Source: CAIYRG01 sp964494505
GTDB taxonomy: Bacteria; Pseudomonadota; Alphaproteobacteria; Micropepsales; Micropepsaceae
Assembly: GCA_964494505.1 (NCBI GenBank)
Contig: CAZBRO010000021.1
Location: 31,123 to 95,122, forward strand
Length of the DNA: 64,000 bases
Direction: 5' to 3'
Shown: piece by piece, positions 24,175 to 32,821 of the stretch
Position numbering within the stretch: the stretch's first letter is position 1
Layout of the letters: every line of letters begins with the position of its first letter
The notes under the pieces: model-generated
What the model was told of the DNA's origin: nothing
Seen by the model: only the letters and a program-made list of their open reading frames with translations
The model's database searches: none
Program-made: the position numbers and the translations under genes

Positions 24175-26765
24175 CACGCCACCACGTTGACGATGCGGCC
24201 GGGAACGACGATCACGCGCTTGGGGGCTTTGCCTTCCAGCGCGCGCTGCACCGAATCGAGCGCCAGCGCGGATGATTTCACCGCGTCTTCTTCCGCCTCG
24301 CGCGCAATTTCGATCTCGCCGCGGCGCTTGCCGTTGACCTGCACAGCGATGGTGATGGTATCGCTCTTCACCAGTTTCGCATCCGCCAGCGGCCAGCGGG
24401 CATTGGCCGCCAACAGGGAATGCCCGAGCGCCTCCCAGCAGGTTTCCGCCAGATGCGGCATCATCGGGCCGATGAGCAGCACGAGTGTCTCCAGCGCCTC
24501 GCGCTTCACCGCGCCGTTGACGGCACCGGCCGCATTCAGCGCATTCGAAAGCGTGTAGATCTGCGCAACCGCCCGGTTGAAGCGGAGCGCGTTCAGATCC
24601 TCCGTCACCGCCGCAATCGCGCGGTGCGTGGCGCGGCGCAATTCGAGGTCGGCGCCCGTGCAATCCGCGGCCGGCTTTGTGCCCGGCGGAGGCAGTTCGC
24701 CCGCTTCGGAGATGAGCCGATGGATGCGCTGCACGAAACGCCAGCAGCCCTCCGCGCCTTCCTGCGTCCATTCGATGTCGCGTTCGGGCGGCGTGTCGGA
24801 GAGCATGAACCAGCGGATCGTGTCGGCCCCGAATGTGTCGATGATCGTTTCCGGCGCGATCACGTTCTTCTTGGATTTCGACATCTTTTCCGATGGCCCG
24901 ATCACCACCGGAACATTGGTGTTGCGCACATACACGCCGCCGTCGCGTTTCTCGATCTCTTCGGGCAGCACCCAATCGCCGTCCGGCGTGCGATAGGTCT
25001 CGTGGCAGACCATTCCCTGCGTGAAGAGACCGGCGAAGGGCTCGTCCACCGTCACATGACCGCATTTCTTCATCGCGCGCGTGAAGAAGCGCGAATAGAG
25101 CAGATGCAGGATCGCGTGCTCGACGCCGCCGATATATTGATCGACCGGCATCCAATATTGCGCGGCCCGCTTGTTTACCGGGTCTTCGGCGTGCGCATCG
25201 GTGAAGCGCACGAAATACCAGGACGAATCGACGAAGGTGTCGAAGGTGTCGGTCTCCCGCGTCGCCGCCATGCCGCAGATGGGGCAGGGGACGTGCTTCC
25301 ATGTCGGATGGAGCGCCAGCGGATTGCCCGGCAAATTGAACCGCACGTCGTCGGGCAGTTCTACGGGCAGGTCTTCATCCGGCACCGGCACCATGCCGCA
25401 CATCTCGCAATGGATGATCGGAATCGGGCAGCCCCAATAACGCTGCCGCGACACCAGCCAATCGCGCAGGCGGTAATGCACGGTGCGCTTGCCTTGGCCG
25501 GCGGCTTCGAGGCGCGCGGCGACTTCGGATTTCGCGGTGTCCACGTCCATGCCGTCGAGGAAGCGCGAATTGGCGAGCCGCCCCGGCCCGGTATAGGCCT
25601 CCTCACCAATCGCGAAGGCTTTCGGGTCGGCGGCTTCGGGAATCACCACCGGCAGAACCGGCAGGCGATATTTGCGCGCGAATTCCAGGTCGCGCTGATC
25701 GTGCGCCGGGCAGCCGAAGATCGCGCCCGTGCCGTAGGCCATCAGCACGAAATTGGCGACATAGACGGGCAATTCCCAATTCGGGTCGAAGGGATGGGCC
25801 GCGCGCAGTCCGGTGTCGTAGCCCTGCTTTTCCTGGGTTTCGATGGCTTCTTCCGCCGTGCCGCCCTTGTGGCATTCGGCGACGAAGAGGCTGAGCTTTT
25901 CGTCCGTGGCCGCCAATTGCTCCGTCAACGGATGATCGGGCGAAAGCGCGATGAAGCTCGCGCCGAACAGCGTGTCGGGCCGGGTGGAGAAAACATCGAT
26001 CGCTCCCCCTCCCTCGCGCTGGCGCGCGACACCTCCCCCGCTTTGCCGGGGAGGATTTTTAAGCTCGAACGAAAAGTGCAGGCCCTCCGAGCGTCCGATC
26101 CAGTTCCGCTGCATGATGCGGACCTTTTCCGGCCAGCGCTCCAGCGTATCCAGCCCGGCCAGCAATTCGTCGGCGAATTGGGTGATTTTAAAGAACCATT
26201 GCGACAGCTTGCGCCGCTCGACAATTGCGCCTGACCGCCAGCCGCGGCCTTCGATCACCTGCTCGTTGGCGAGCACGGTCTGGTCGACGGGGTCCCAGTT
26301 CACGTCGGCCTCGGCGCGATAGACTAGCCCGGCGCGGTAGAAATCGATGAACAGCTTCTGCTGGCGCGCGTAATATTCGGGATCGCAGGTGGCGAATTCG
26401 CGGCTCCAGTCGATGGCGAGTCCCATCTGCTTCAACTGCTCGCGCATGGCCGCGATATTGGCGTAGGTCCATTCGCGCGGGTGAACGCCCTTCTCGCGGG
26501 CGGCGTTTTCGGCGGGCAGCCCGAACGCATCCCAGCCCATCGGATGCAGCACGTTGAAGCCTTGCGAGCGCTTGAAGCGGGCGATGACGTCGCCCATGGT
26601 GTAATTGCGCACGTGCCCCATATGGATGCGCCCCGATGGATAGGGGAACATCTCGAGCACGTAGCATTTGGGCAGTGCGGATTGGTTCACGGCCGCGAAA
26701 GTGCCGCGCCTCGTCCACACATCCTGCCAGCGCGATTCGGATTCTTTTGCGTTGTAGCGCGCCAC
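24174..26765 (-). CDS. leuS: Leucyl-tRNA synthetase with repeat-encoded insert
   Basis: 863 residues. HIGH motif HMGH at 48-51 (PYPSGRIHMGHVRNYTMGD), KMSKS at about 625-629 (EKMSKSKKN), the WDAFGLPAENAA segment, zinc-like CEMC and CPIC pairs, and editing domain with TRPDTLFGASF. It charges tRNA-Leu and proofreads through the CP1 domain. Residues about 238-254, just before the editing VFSTRPDT strand, are an Arg/Gly/Pro-rich insert encoded by a palindromic repeat and absent from the family pattern. The ORF is intact, so the insert is tolerated. First gene of the leuS-lptE-holA unit. Confidence 0.97.
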   Translation of the reverse strand: MARYNAKESESRWQDVWTRRGTFAAVNQSALPKCYVLEMFPYPSGRIHMGHVRNYTMGDVIARFKRSQGFNVLHPMGWDAFGLPAENAAREKGVHPREWTYANIAAMREQLKQMGLAIDWSREFATCDPEYYARQQKLFIDFYRAGLVYRAEADVNWDPVDQTVLANEQVIEGRGWRSGAIVERRKLSQWFFKITQFADELLAGLDTLERWPEKVRIMQRNWIGRSEGLHFSFELKNPPRQSGGGVARQREGGGAIDVFSTRPDTLFGASFIALSPDHPLTEQLAATDEKLSLFVAECHKGGTAEEAIETQEKQGYDTGLRAAHPFDPNWELPVYVANFVLMAYGTGAIFGCPAHDQRDLEFARKYRLPVLPVVIPEAADPKAFAIGEEAYTGPGRLANSRFLDGMDVDTAKSEVAARLEAAGQGKRTVHYRLRDWLVSRQRYWGCPIPIIHCEMCGMVPVPDEDLPVELPDDVRFNLPGNPLALHPTWKHVPCPICGMAATRETDTFDTFVDSSWYFVRFTDAHAEDPVNKRAAQYWMPVDQYIGGVEHAILHLLYSRFFTRAMKKCGHVTVDEPFAGLFTQGMVCHETYRTPDGDWVLPEEIEKRDGGVYVRNTNVPVVIGPSEKMSKSKKNVIAPETIIDTFGADTIRWFMLSDTPPERDIEWTQEGAEGCWRFVQRIHRLISEAGELPPPGTKPAADCTGADLELRRATHRAIAAVTEDLNALRFNRAVAQIYTLSNALNAAGAVNGAVKREALETLVLLIGPMMPHLAETCWEALGHSLLAANARWPLADAKLVKSDTITIAVQVNGKRRGEIEIAREAEEDAVKSSALALDSVQRALEGKAPKRVIVVPGRIVNVVA
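26005..26055. repeat. GGGGGAGG palindromic element inside leuS
   Basis: CCCCCTCC, then CTCGCGC-tg-GCGCGCGA (imperfect palindrome), then ACCTCCCCCG-cttt-GCCGGGGAGGA. The order of parts is the same as in the reverse complement of 24103-24148. The length keeps the leuS frame open. Confidence 0.78.
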
Positions 26766-26859
26766 TGAAAGCCCCTTGTGATCGGCGTAACCTAACCGTC
26801 CCCGCCTTGCTTCGCCAAGGCAGGTTCAGTTTGGTTCAACCGGCCGAGGCAAAATTCCG

Positions 26860-27360
26860 TTACGGCTGGCTCGCAAGCCTGAGCTCGCGGGCCCGCGCGA
26901 GGATCGCGTTTTCGAGCTTGATTCCGGTGTCGTTGTTGACCGCGGCGTCCGTCCAGCCATTGGCGGCCCGAATCTGGCGGAAGACGCTGACCTTGACCGC
27001 ATCCGCCCGAAGCCGCTTGTCGAGGATATAGACCGTGACCTTCATGTGCTCGTCGGGCTTTTCGGGCGCGGCATACCAGTCGCTGATGACGACCCCGCCT
27101 ACCGGATCGGCCGAGGCCAGCGGCATGAAGTTCAGCGTGTCGAGCGTCGCGCGCCAGAGATAGGAGTTGACCCCGAGCTGCGGCATGTCGGCCGCCTGCT
27201 GATCGTCGCTGGAACCGCCACCGAACGGCCAGAACCAGGAACCGCTGCTGCTGGAGTTGCTCGTGCTGGTGCTCGTGGTTGGCGCCATCGTCTGCTCCGT
27301 ATTGTCGGAACTGCACGCGGCTAACAAACACGCAATCGCGGCCAGGGTGATAATCCTCAT
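26860..27360 (-). CDS. DUF3576 lipoprotein
   Basis: 166 residues with a lipoprotein signal MRIITLAAIACLLAAC (Cys 16) and a Ser/Thr-rich linker. The globular part fits DUF3576: LGVNSYLWRATLDTLNFMPLASADPVGGVVISDWYA, MKVTVYILDKRLRADAVKVSVFRQ and a C-terminal LENAILARARELRLA. ATG 27360 starts the signal peptide. It is upstream of leuS in the same orientation (94-bp gap), an arrangement seen often in alphaproteobacteria. The protein probably sits in the outer-membrane inner leaflet; function unknown. Confidence 0.87.
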   Translation of the reverse strand: MRIITLAAIACLLAACSSDNTEQTMAPTTSTSTSNSSSSGSWFWPFGGGSSDDQQAADMPQLGVNSYLWRATLDTLNFMPLASADPVGGVVISDWYAAPEKPDEHMKVTVYILDKRLRADAVKVSVFRQIRAANGWTDAAVNNDTGIKLENAILARARELRLASQP

Positions 27361-27528
27361 CGAGTCGTCCTTATGCACGCCGGTAACCGCCGGCTGATGT
27401 CCCCGCACCGGCCAGCCCCGGGTGGCTCAAGCCCCTAAGCCCCATTGGAAGCGGCTTATAATCAGGAGGGCAGGCGCACGCAACAAGCGAGGAACCGCTG
27501 CCGGCGGCCGCACCGTCTCGCACGCCTT

Positions 27529-29010
27529 TTATTTCCCGGCTGCCTTCTCGGCCGCTGTCGGACAGTCGCCCGCGGAGCGGACGAAAGGCCACAGCAAACC
27601 CTTCTCGCAGGACGCCGCCGAAGCTTGCGGTGCTTGCGTGTTGGTCTGGGCTGGCGCTTGCGGGACTTGTGCGGTTTGTGCCGCCGCGCGCGAATCCGCC
27701 GGTGTCGCGTTCACTTTCACGACCGGCGAAGCGGCCGGCGCGCCGCCATAGACACCGGTTTCGCCAGCTTTCTTTTCCGCGTTGGTCAGGCACTCGCCAT
27801 CGGAGCGGACAAACGGCCACAGCCAGCTTCTCTCGCAAGATGTGCTCTGAGCCGGAGCCTGAGCCTGCATTGGTTGTGCGACTGGCCGCGGCTGGGGCTG
27901 GGGCGCAGCTGCCGGGGCCGCGCTTACCTGGGGAGCAGCCGGCGCGGGCCGAATCTCACTCGTCGTTCCCGTCTTTTTGTCCGCTGCAGTCGGGCAGTCG
28001 CCGGCTTCCCGCACGAACGGCCACAGCCAGCTTTTCTCGCAGGATGAATTCTGCGCCGGAGCCTGAGCCTGCACCTGTACTGGTTGTGCGGCTGGCTGCG
28101 GCTGTGGCGCGCTCGCCGGGGCCGCGCTCACCTGGGGAGCCGCCGGAGCGGGCCTAAGCTCGCTCATCGCGCCCGTCTTCTTTTCCGCTGCGGTCGGGCA
28201 ATCGCCCGATTCCCGCACGAAGGGCCACAGCCAGCTTCTTTCGCAAGATGCCGCAGGCGCCGGGGCAGGAGGCGGCGGGGCAGGAGGCGGCGGGGCAGGA
28301 GGTTGTGGGTTTGCCACGGCCGCCGCTGCGGGCTGCGCCGGCATGGCGCTGACCGGAGCCGCCGCCGGAGCAAGGCTCGCCGTCGTCGCGCCCGCCTTTT
28401 TTTCGTTCCCGGTCGGGCAGTCGCCGGCTTCCCGCACGAATGGCCACAGCCAGCTTCGTTCGCAGGACGCCACCGGAGCCGGGGCCTGAGGACCCATCGC
28501 CGACTGCGCCGGGGTCAGACTGACTTGTGTAACCGGCGGAGTAGCGGCCGCTCCGCCATAAACACCGGTCTTGCCTTCCTTCTTCTCATCGGCCGTCAGG
28601 CAATCGCCAGGCTCCCGGTTGAACGGCCACAGGATGCCTTTGTGGCAATTCGCGTCGGCATCCCGGAATGTCGAGGGCCCGCCGCCGAAGATGGAGGTGG
28701 GAATCAGCGCGCCGCCATCATTGGTGACGGCAGGCGTTCCTGTCGCGGCCGGGGCTGTTGCCGTTGCGCTTGCGCTTGGCGTTGTGACCGATGCCGGAAT
28801 ATCGGCGGCCTTGATGGCGCTGACATCGATATTGGTATTGATCGGACCGGTGTAGACGCCGCTCTTCCCGGCGGCAATTTCCGCATCCGTCAAACAATCG
28901 CCATTCACCCGCACATAGGGCCAGAGCAGGCCTTTGGTGCAATCGGCCGCGAAGGCCGATCCTCCGCTTGCCAGGAGAGCTAAACTCGCAACCAACAGGG
29001 CTCTACGCAT
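27529..29010 (-). CDS. Secreted protein with seven C-x14-C LWPF repeats
   Basis: 493 residues with a signal peptide (cleavage near AFA|AD, 21/22). Seven copies of a ~26-residue module follow, of the form SCERSWLWPFVREAGDCPT plus AAEKKTG. Paired cysteines are at 24/39, 122/137, 183/198, 256/271, 324/339, 392/407 and 468/483, always 15 apart, so each module could close one disulfide loop. Modules 1, 2 and 6 continue to a K/ETGVY. Linkers are Pro/Ala/Gln-rich, 30-70 residues, and likely disordered. There is no membrane segment or catalytic motif. I do not recognise the repeat. ATG 29010 starts the signal peptide. Divergent from the porin at 29164. Confidence 0.85.
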   Translation of the reverse strand: MRRALLVASLALLASGGSAFAADCTKGLLWPYVRVNGDCLTDAEIAAGKSGVYTGPINTNIDVSAIKAADIPASVTTPSASATATAPAATGTPAVTNDGGALIPTSIFGGGPSTFRDADANCHKGILWPFNREPGDCLTADEKKEGKTGVYGGAAATPPVTQVSLTPAQSAMGPQAPAPVASCERSWLWPFVREAGDCPTGNEKKAGATTASLAPAAAPVSAMPAQPAAAAVANPQPPAPPPPAPPPPAPAPAASCERSWLWPFVRESGDCPTAAEKKTGAMSELRPAPAAPQVSAAPASAPQPQPAAQPVQVQAQAPAQNSSCEKSWLWPFVREAGDCPTAADKKTGTTSEIRPAPAAPQVSAAPAAAPQPQPRPVAQPMQAQAPAQSTSCERSWLWPFVRSDGECLTNAEKKAGETGVYGGAPAASPVVKVNATPADSRAAAQTAQVPQAPAQTNTQAPQASAASCEKGLLWPFVRSAGDCPTAAEKAAGK

Positions 29011-29163
29011 CGGAGATTCTCCACCGGGTTCTCGCACGCGCTTTCGCGCGGGCTTGACCCGCCCCTTTATACTGCGCGCCAACGATTTCGCAACGGAGCG
29101 CGCTTGCCCGCGCCGCGAACCAAGCGTTAGTGATGAAACCAGCGATTCGCGAGTGCAACTCGA

Positions 29164-30375
29164 ATGAGGCGATTCCCTAGAGTTTCCGCGCTGCTGTTCG
29201 CGGCTTGCGTTGCAGCCTTTCCCGCGCGCGCGGCTGAAGATTCCGGAGGGCTCGCCGACGCGCTGGCGCTTTCGCCCCCGGAGTTCGACATTGGCGACAT
29301 CGAGGTGCGGCTCGGCGGATTTCTTGGCGGCGCGCTGTTCGATGCGCACCAATCCGGCGGACCGGCTTTGCCGGGCAACTACGATGATGCGCGTTCGAGC
29401 GGCGAGGCCCGCGGCAATATCCGGGCGCAGCGCATTTTCGACAACGGGCTGATCCTCGGCGCGGGCGGACAATTCCTGCTCTATCACGACACGCTGTCGG
29501 GCGATCAATACGGCAATGATTTTGTCGAGAAGGCTTTCATTTTCGCGCAAACGGGATTTGGCCGCGTCGAGTTGGGCGAACAGGATGGCGCGGCCTACAC
29601 GCTGGGCCTCACCGGCCCGATCACCAACGATGCGGTCACGCTCGAAAACCATACGATCTCGCTGTTCCACGATCCGGTTGCGCAGGTGAATTTCGGACGG
29701 AGCTTCCAGCCGGTCGCCGCGGTCCAGTCGGCGTCCAATTTCGCCAAGATCGGCTACATATCCCCGCGGCTGCTGGGCATCCAGATCGGCGCGTCCTTCA
29801 CGCCGGAAGCCGTGCGCGCGCCGCTTCCCTTCATGGGAAATCCCAGCGATGCGGCGAACCAGCAGCAGGACATCTGGGAGGCCGCCATCAACTACACAGG
29901 CTATGTTTCCGATCTCGCGCTCGGGCTGTCGGCGGGCTATGCGCATGGCACGCTGAAGAACGGCGTGGCCGGTTTCGACGGGGTGTACGATTGGGCCTTG
30001 GGCGCGGAGCTCGCCTATATGGTGTCCGATGTACGGCTGTCCGTGGGCGGCGCCTATCGCGACACCAATGCCGACCGGTTCCAGATCGATCAGGTGCTCA
30101 CCAACAGCCACACCCGCGCAACGCATCTTTCGGCGACGGCGGAATGGCGGTCCTGGATCGCCGGCGCGGAATATTCGCTCGCCCAGGAGACCGGCCCGGC
30201 CGATTTCGACATTTACGGCTATCAGCTATCGGGCGGATACAAGGTCAACGACAATCTTCAGCTGACCCTTGGCTGGCAATGGTACGACTACCGGCGCAAT
30301 CTCGGCGCCTTCTACAATGGCTCGCCGCGCCTCGACATGAACGCCGGATTCCTGGCGCTCACCTATGAGCTTTGA
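29164..30375 (+). CDS. Outer-membrane porin (Gram-negative porin type)
   Basis: 403 residues with a signal peptide (to ARA|AE, about 23). The rest is alternating beta strands ending in the aromatic-hydrophobic FLALTYEL. Porin-like segments are AFIFAQTGFGRVELGEQDGAAYTLG, FAKIGYISPRLLGIQIGASFTPE, LALGLSAGYAHG and YGYQLSGGYKVNDNLQLTLGWQWYDYRR. This suits a 16-strand general porin subunit. It is divergent from the repeat protein (153-bp gap), and its last 13 bases overlap the convergent thiE-like gene. Confidence 0.87.
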   Translation: MRRFPRVSALLFAACVAAFPARAAEDSGGLADALALSPPEFDIGDIEVRLGGFLGGALFDAHQSGGPALPGNYDDARSSGEARGNIRAQRIFDNGLILGAGGQFLLYHDTLSGDQYGNDFVEKAFIFAQTGFGRVELGEQDGAAYTLGLTGPITNDAVTLENHTISLFHDPVAQVNFGRSFQPVAAVQSASNFAKIGYISPRLLGIQIGASFTPEAVRAPLPFMGNPSDAANQQQDIWEAAINYTGYVSDLALGLSAGYAHGTLKNGVAGFDGVYDWALGAELAYMVSDVRLSVGGAYRDTNADRFQIDQVLTNSHTRATHLSATAEWRSWIAGAEYSLAQETGPADFDIYGYQLSGGYKVNDNLQLTLGWQWYDYRRNLGAFYNGSPRLDMNAGFLALTYEL

Positions 30376-30980
30376 ATCGGAATCAGGGCTTCGATCGCGG
30401 CGATGCCGGTGAAGCCGAAGAGGCGCGCCACATTCGCGGCATTGACGCCCCCGAGCGCGTAAACCGGCACGGGTGAGTCAACGGCGATGAAGCGGGCGCG
30501 GGCAGCACCCAAGCCTGCACGTTCGGCATGGCTCGACGTCGGGAACACGGGCGCCAGCAGGACCGCGTCCGCGCCGGCGCGCGCCGCTTGCGCAACCCCG
30601 CGCATCGAATGAGCGGCGGCGGTGATCAGCCAGCTTGGATGCAGCGCGCGGATATGAGCGGCCTCACGAAGACGCGCTTCGGCCAGATGCAGCCCGCCCG
30701 CACCGATGCGCGCGGCGAGTTCGGCGTCTCCTGCGATCAGCAGGCAAAGCCCACGGGCGCGCGCGATTGCAGCGAGCGTTTCGGCAAGTTTCACCCGTTC
30801 GTCGGTGCTTCTGTGGCGCAGGATGATGGCGGCGCCCTTCGGCAGAGCACGCACGGCCGCTGCCGGATCGGGGAGCCGTTCTTCGTCGGTCATCAGGATC
30901 AGAGGCGGCAAATGCGGGAAACGCGCGTTGAGGGCAGAGGCCGCCCTTGCTAGTTTCGCGCGCGCTAACGCCGATGCCAT
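30363..30980 (-). CDS. thiE: Thiamine-phosphate synthase/TenI family protein
   Basis: 205 residues. Half TIM-barrel pattern of ThiE/TenI: LPPLILMTDEERLPDP, GAAIILRHRST, LLIAGDAELAARIGAGGLHLAE, AAHSMRGVAQAARAGADAVLLAPVFPTSSH and VYALGGVNAANVARLFG. ThiE joins HMP-PP and the thiazole phosphate. The GADAVLL/APVFPT and ALGGV segments are conserved, but the shorter N-terminus means a TenI-like role is possible. GGAGG six bases before ATG 30980 fixes the start. That ATG overlaps, head to head, the start of yggS. The 3' end overlaps the porin by 13 bp. Confidence 0.78.
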   Translation of the reverse strand: MASALARAKLARAASALNARFPHLPPLILMTDEERLPDPAAAVRALPKGAAIILRHRSTDERVKLAETLAAIARARGLCLLIAGDAELAARIGAGGLHLAEARLREAAHIRALHPSWLITAAAHSMRGVAQAARAGADAVLLAPVFPTSSHAERAGLGAARARFIAVDSPVPVYALGGVNAANVARLFGFTGIAAIEALIPIQSS

Positions 30981-31702
30981 TCGTGACCTCCGAACATCCA
31001 CCCATATCTTCCGATACAGAAGCGAATCTCAAGGCCGTTCTCGCCCGCATCGAGGCGGCGCGAAAGGCGGCCATCGCGCCTGCGGATGCGGTGCATCTCG
31101 TTGCCGTCAGCAAGGGGCATGAAGAAGACCGCGTTCTGCCGGTGCTGGAAGCCGGTCAGCGTCTGTTCGGCGAAAACCGCGTGCAGGAGGCGAGGCGGAA
31201 ATGGCCCGCTTTGCGCGCGCGCTTTCCCGATGTGAAGCTGCATCTGATCGGGCCGCTGCAGACCAACAAGGTGAGGGACGCGCTCGAAAGTTTCGATTGC
31301 ATCCAGTCGCTGGACCGGCCGCGGCTCGCCGATGCGCTGAAGGCGGAGTTCGACAAGAGCGGGAAATCCGTGCCGCTGTTCGTGGAAGTGAACACCGGCG
31401 AAGAAGCGCAAAAGGCCGGAATTCCTCCCAAGGAGACGCTTGGCTTCGTGCGGCATTGCCGCGACGGGCTTGGGCTGCCGGTGATCGGGCTGATGTGCAT
31501 TCCACCGCAGGGCGAGGAGCCGGCGCTGCATTTCGCGCTGCTGCAGAAGCTCGGCCGGGAATGCGGGCTCGCCGCGCTCAGCATGGGCATGAGCGATGAT
31601 TTCGAAACCGCCATCGGCTTCGGCGCGACTCATGTGCGCGTCGGCACGGCGATTTTCGGGGAACGCGGCGCCTCGCCAAGCTCCGCCCATGTCGACGGAT
31701 GA
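30974..31702 (+). CDS. yggS: YggS/PLPBP family PLP homeostasis protein
   Basis: 242 residues. Family pattern: VHLVAVSKGHEEDRV (PLP Lys in SKG), LFGENRVQEARRKWP, KLHLIGPLQTNKVRDAL, IQSLDRPRLADAL, FVEVNTGEEAQKAGI, GLMCIPPQ and LSMGMSDDFETAIGFGATHVRVGTAIFG. It binds pyridoxal phosphate without known catalysis and tunes B6 and amino-acid pools. ATG 30974 is the only early ATG; no good ribosome site is seen, and GTG 30983 is an alternative. The neighbouring ThiE-like gene starts on the opposite strand at the same spot. Confidence 0.94.
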   Translation: MPFVTSEHPPISSDTEANLKAVLARIEAARKAAIAPADAVHLVAVSKGHEEDRVLPVLEAGQRLFGENRVQEARRKWPALRARFPDVKLHLIGPLQTNKVRDALESFDCIQSLDRPRLADALKAEFDKSGKSVPLFVEVNTGEEAQKAGIPPKETLGFVRHCRDGLGLPVIGLMCIPPQGEEPALHFALLQKLGRECGLAALSMGMSDDFETAIGFGATHVRVGTAIFGERGASPSSAHVDG

Positions 31703-31724
31703 GGCTGGGCTTTAGGACAATCGG

Positions 31725-32504
31725 CTAATCGATCGTGCGTGCGCGCGGCGCATAGCGGTGCAGCATGGCGCCGTTCTCCGACAGCCACGCCTGACTCCCG
31801 TCGATGTCCGGCACCAGCAATTCGACCAGCCGCCAGAACCGCGGCCGGTGATTGAGCTCGCGCAAATGCGCGACCTCATGGGCCACCACGTAATCGAGCA
31901 CGCGCGGCGGCGCGAGCACCAGCCGCCACGAGAACGAAAGGCTCCTCGCCGACGAGCACGAACCCCAGCGGCTGGACGTATCGCGGATGGTGATGCGCTT
32001 CGGGCGCACGCCCAGCACCGCAGCATATTCCTCCACTCGCTCTTCGATCCTGCGGCGTGCTTCGCGCTTCAGCCAATCCAGCAGCCGGCGCGGCGCATGC
32101 TCGGGCCGCCCCGATACGCGGATGGTCGGGCGAACATTGTCGCGGTCGATCCAAACCGGCGCGCCTTTGCCGTCGCCTAGACGAATACCATATTCGATTC
32201 CCCGGAACAGAACCGTCGAGCCGATATCGAGTTGAACCGGCGCGGGCACGTGGGCAAGGCGGCCCGCGATCCAATCTTTCTCTTTCCGCGCGAAATCGAG
32301 CGCACGATCGAACGAGCGCGACGAGGGCGCGACCACACACACTTCACCGGTCGCGGGATCGACTTTCACGATGAAGCGGCGTGCGCGCGGATTGGTACGA
32401 AGAATCACTTCGACGGACTTGCCGTCGATCTTCAGCAATTCGCGCTTGACGCGTTTGGCCGGTTTATTCGCGCTATCGCGGAATCGTTTCAGAATGCCCA
32501 TCAT
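31725..32504 (-). CDS. YgjP-like (UTP pyrophosphatase/metallopeptidase type) zinc protein
   Basis: 259 residues. The C-terminal half carries the PF01863 signature: ITIRDTSSRWGSCSS, LSFSWRLVLAPPRVLDYVVAHEVAHLRELNHRPRFWRLV, with HEVAH plus a third His as zinc ligands. The family includes E. coli YgjP and many proteins annotated as M48-like peptidases. The N-terminal half is a small beta domain. ATG 32504 or 32501 both fit. It lies convergent to yggS, 22 bp apart. Confidence 0.87.
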   Translation of the reverse strand: MMGILKRFRDSANKPAKRVKRELLKIDGKSVEVILRTNPRARRFIVKVDPATGEVCVVAPSSRSFDRALDFARKEKDWIAGRLAHVPAPVQLDIGSTVLFRGIEYGIRLGDGKGAPVWIDRDNVRPTIRVSGRPEHAPRRLLDWLKREARRRIEERVEEYAAVLGVRPKRITIRDTSSRWGSCSSARSLSFSWRLVLAPPRVLDYVVAHEVAHLRELNHRPRFWRLVELLVPDIDGSQAWLSENGAMLHRYAPRARTID

Positions 32505-32821
32505 CGAAAGTCCCCGACGCGACGCGAGACATGCTCGCGTTCACGCGTGTCGCCCATGTATGAACTGCGATTCGAACCGCCGGAGAACCGGCGCCAATCG
32601 TCTCGCCGGACGCCATTAAAGGGGTGCCCTCCGGCGCGCACAAGGGCAAAATTCGGGTTGCGGCGAAGTTTCTTAGGCGATTGAAAAAACAGCGGAATTC
32701 CTCAGCTTTTCGAAATTTTGGAAACGTCGTTCTTAATTTCGAACGATGTTCGATAAAAACCCGAAATTGCGCCCGTTTCAGGCCCCTGGCATAGAGGCGC
32801 GAGAAAGATCAGAATGATCCT
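32505..32821. other. 317-bp gap between ygjP-like and dsbB
   Basis: No recognised gene. A 42-codon plus-strand frame (32556-32684, MYELRFEPPENRR...) is Arg-rich and lacks clear support. Near 32726-32753 an imperfect inverted repeat (AACgTCGTTC / GAACGAtGTT) lies in A/T-richer sequence and could be an operator or promoter-proximal element for dsbB. Confidence 0.45.

Noticed and set aside
24420..26234. 604-codon plus-strand frame across leuS
   Set aside because: Antisense shadow of a well-supported LeuRS; composition Arg/His-rich with no motif.
32560..32590. tRNA-like TTCGAA segment on the minus strand
   Set aside because: The flanking bases do not form a T-stem or a seven-base acceptor stem, and no anticodon arm is found.
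32556..32684. 42-codon plus-strand frame in the gap before dsbB
   Set aside because: Arg/Pro-rich, no ribosome site and no recognisable motif; listed only in the gap description.
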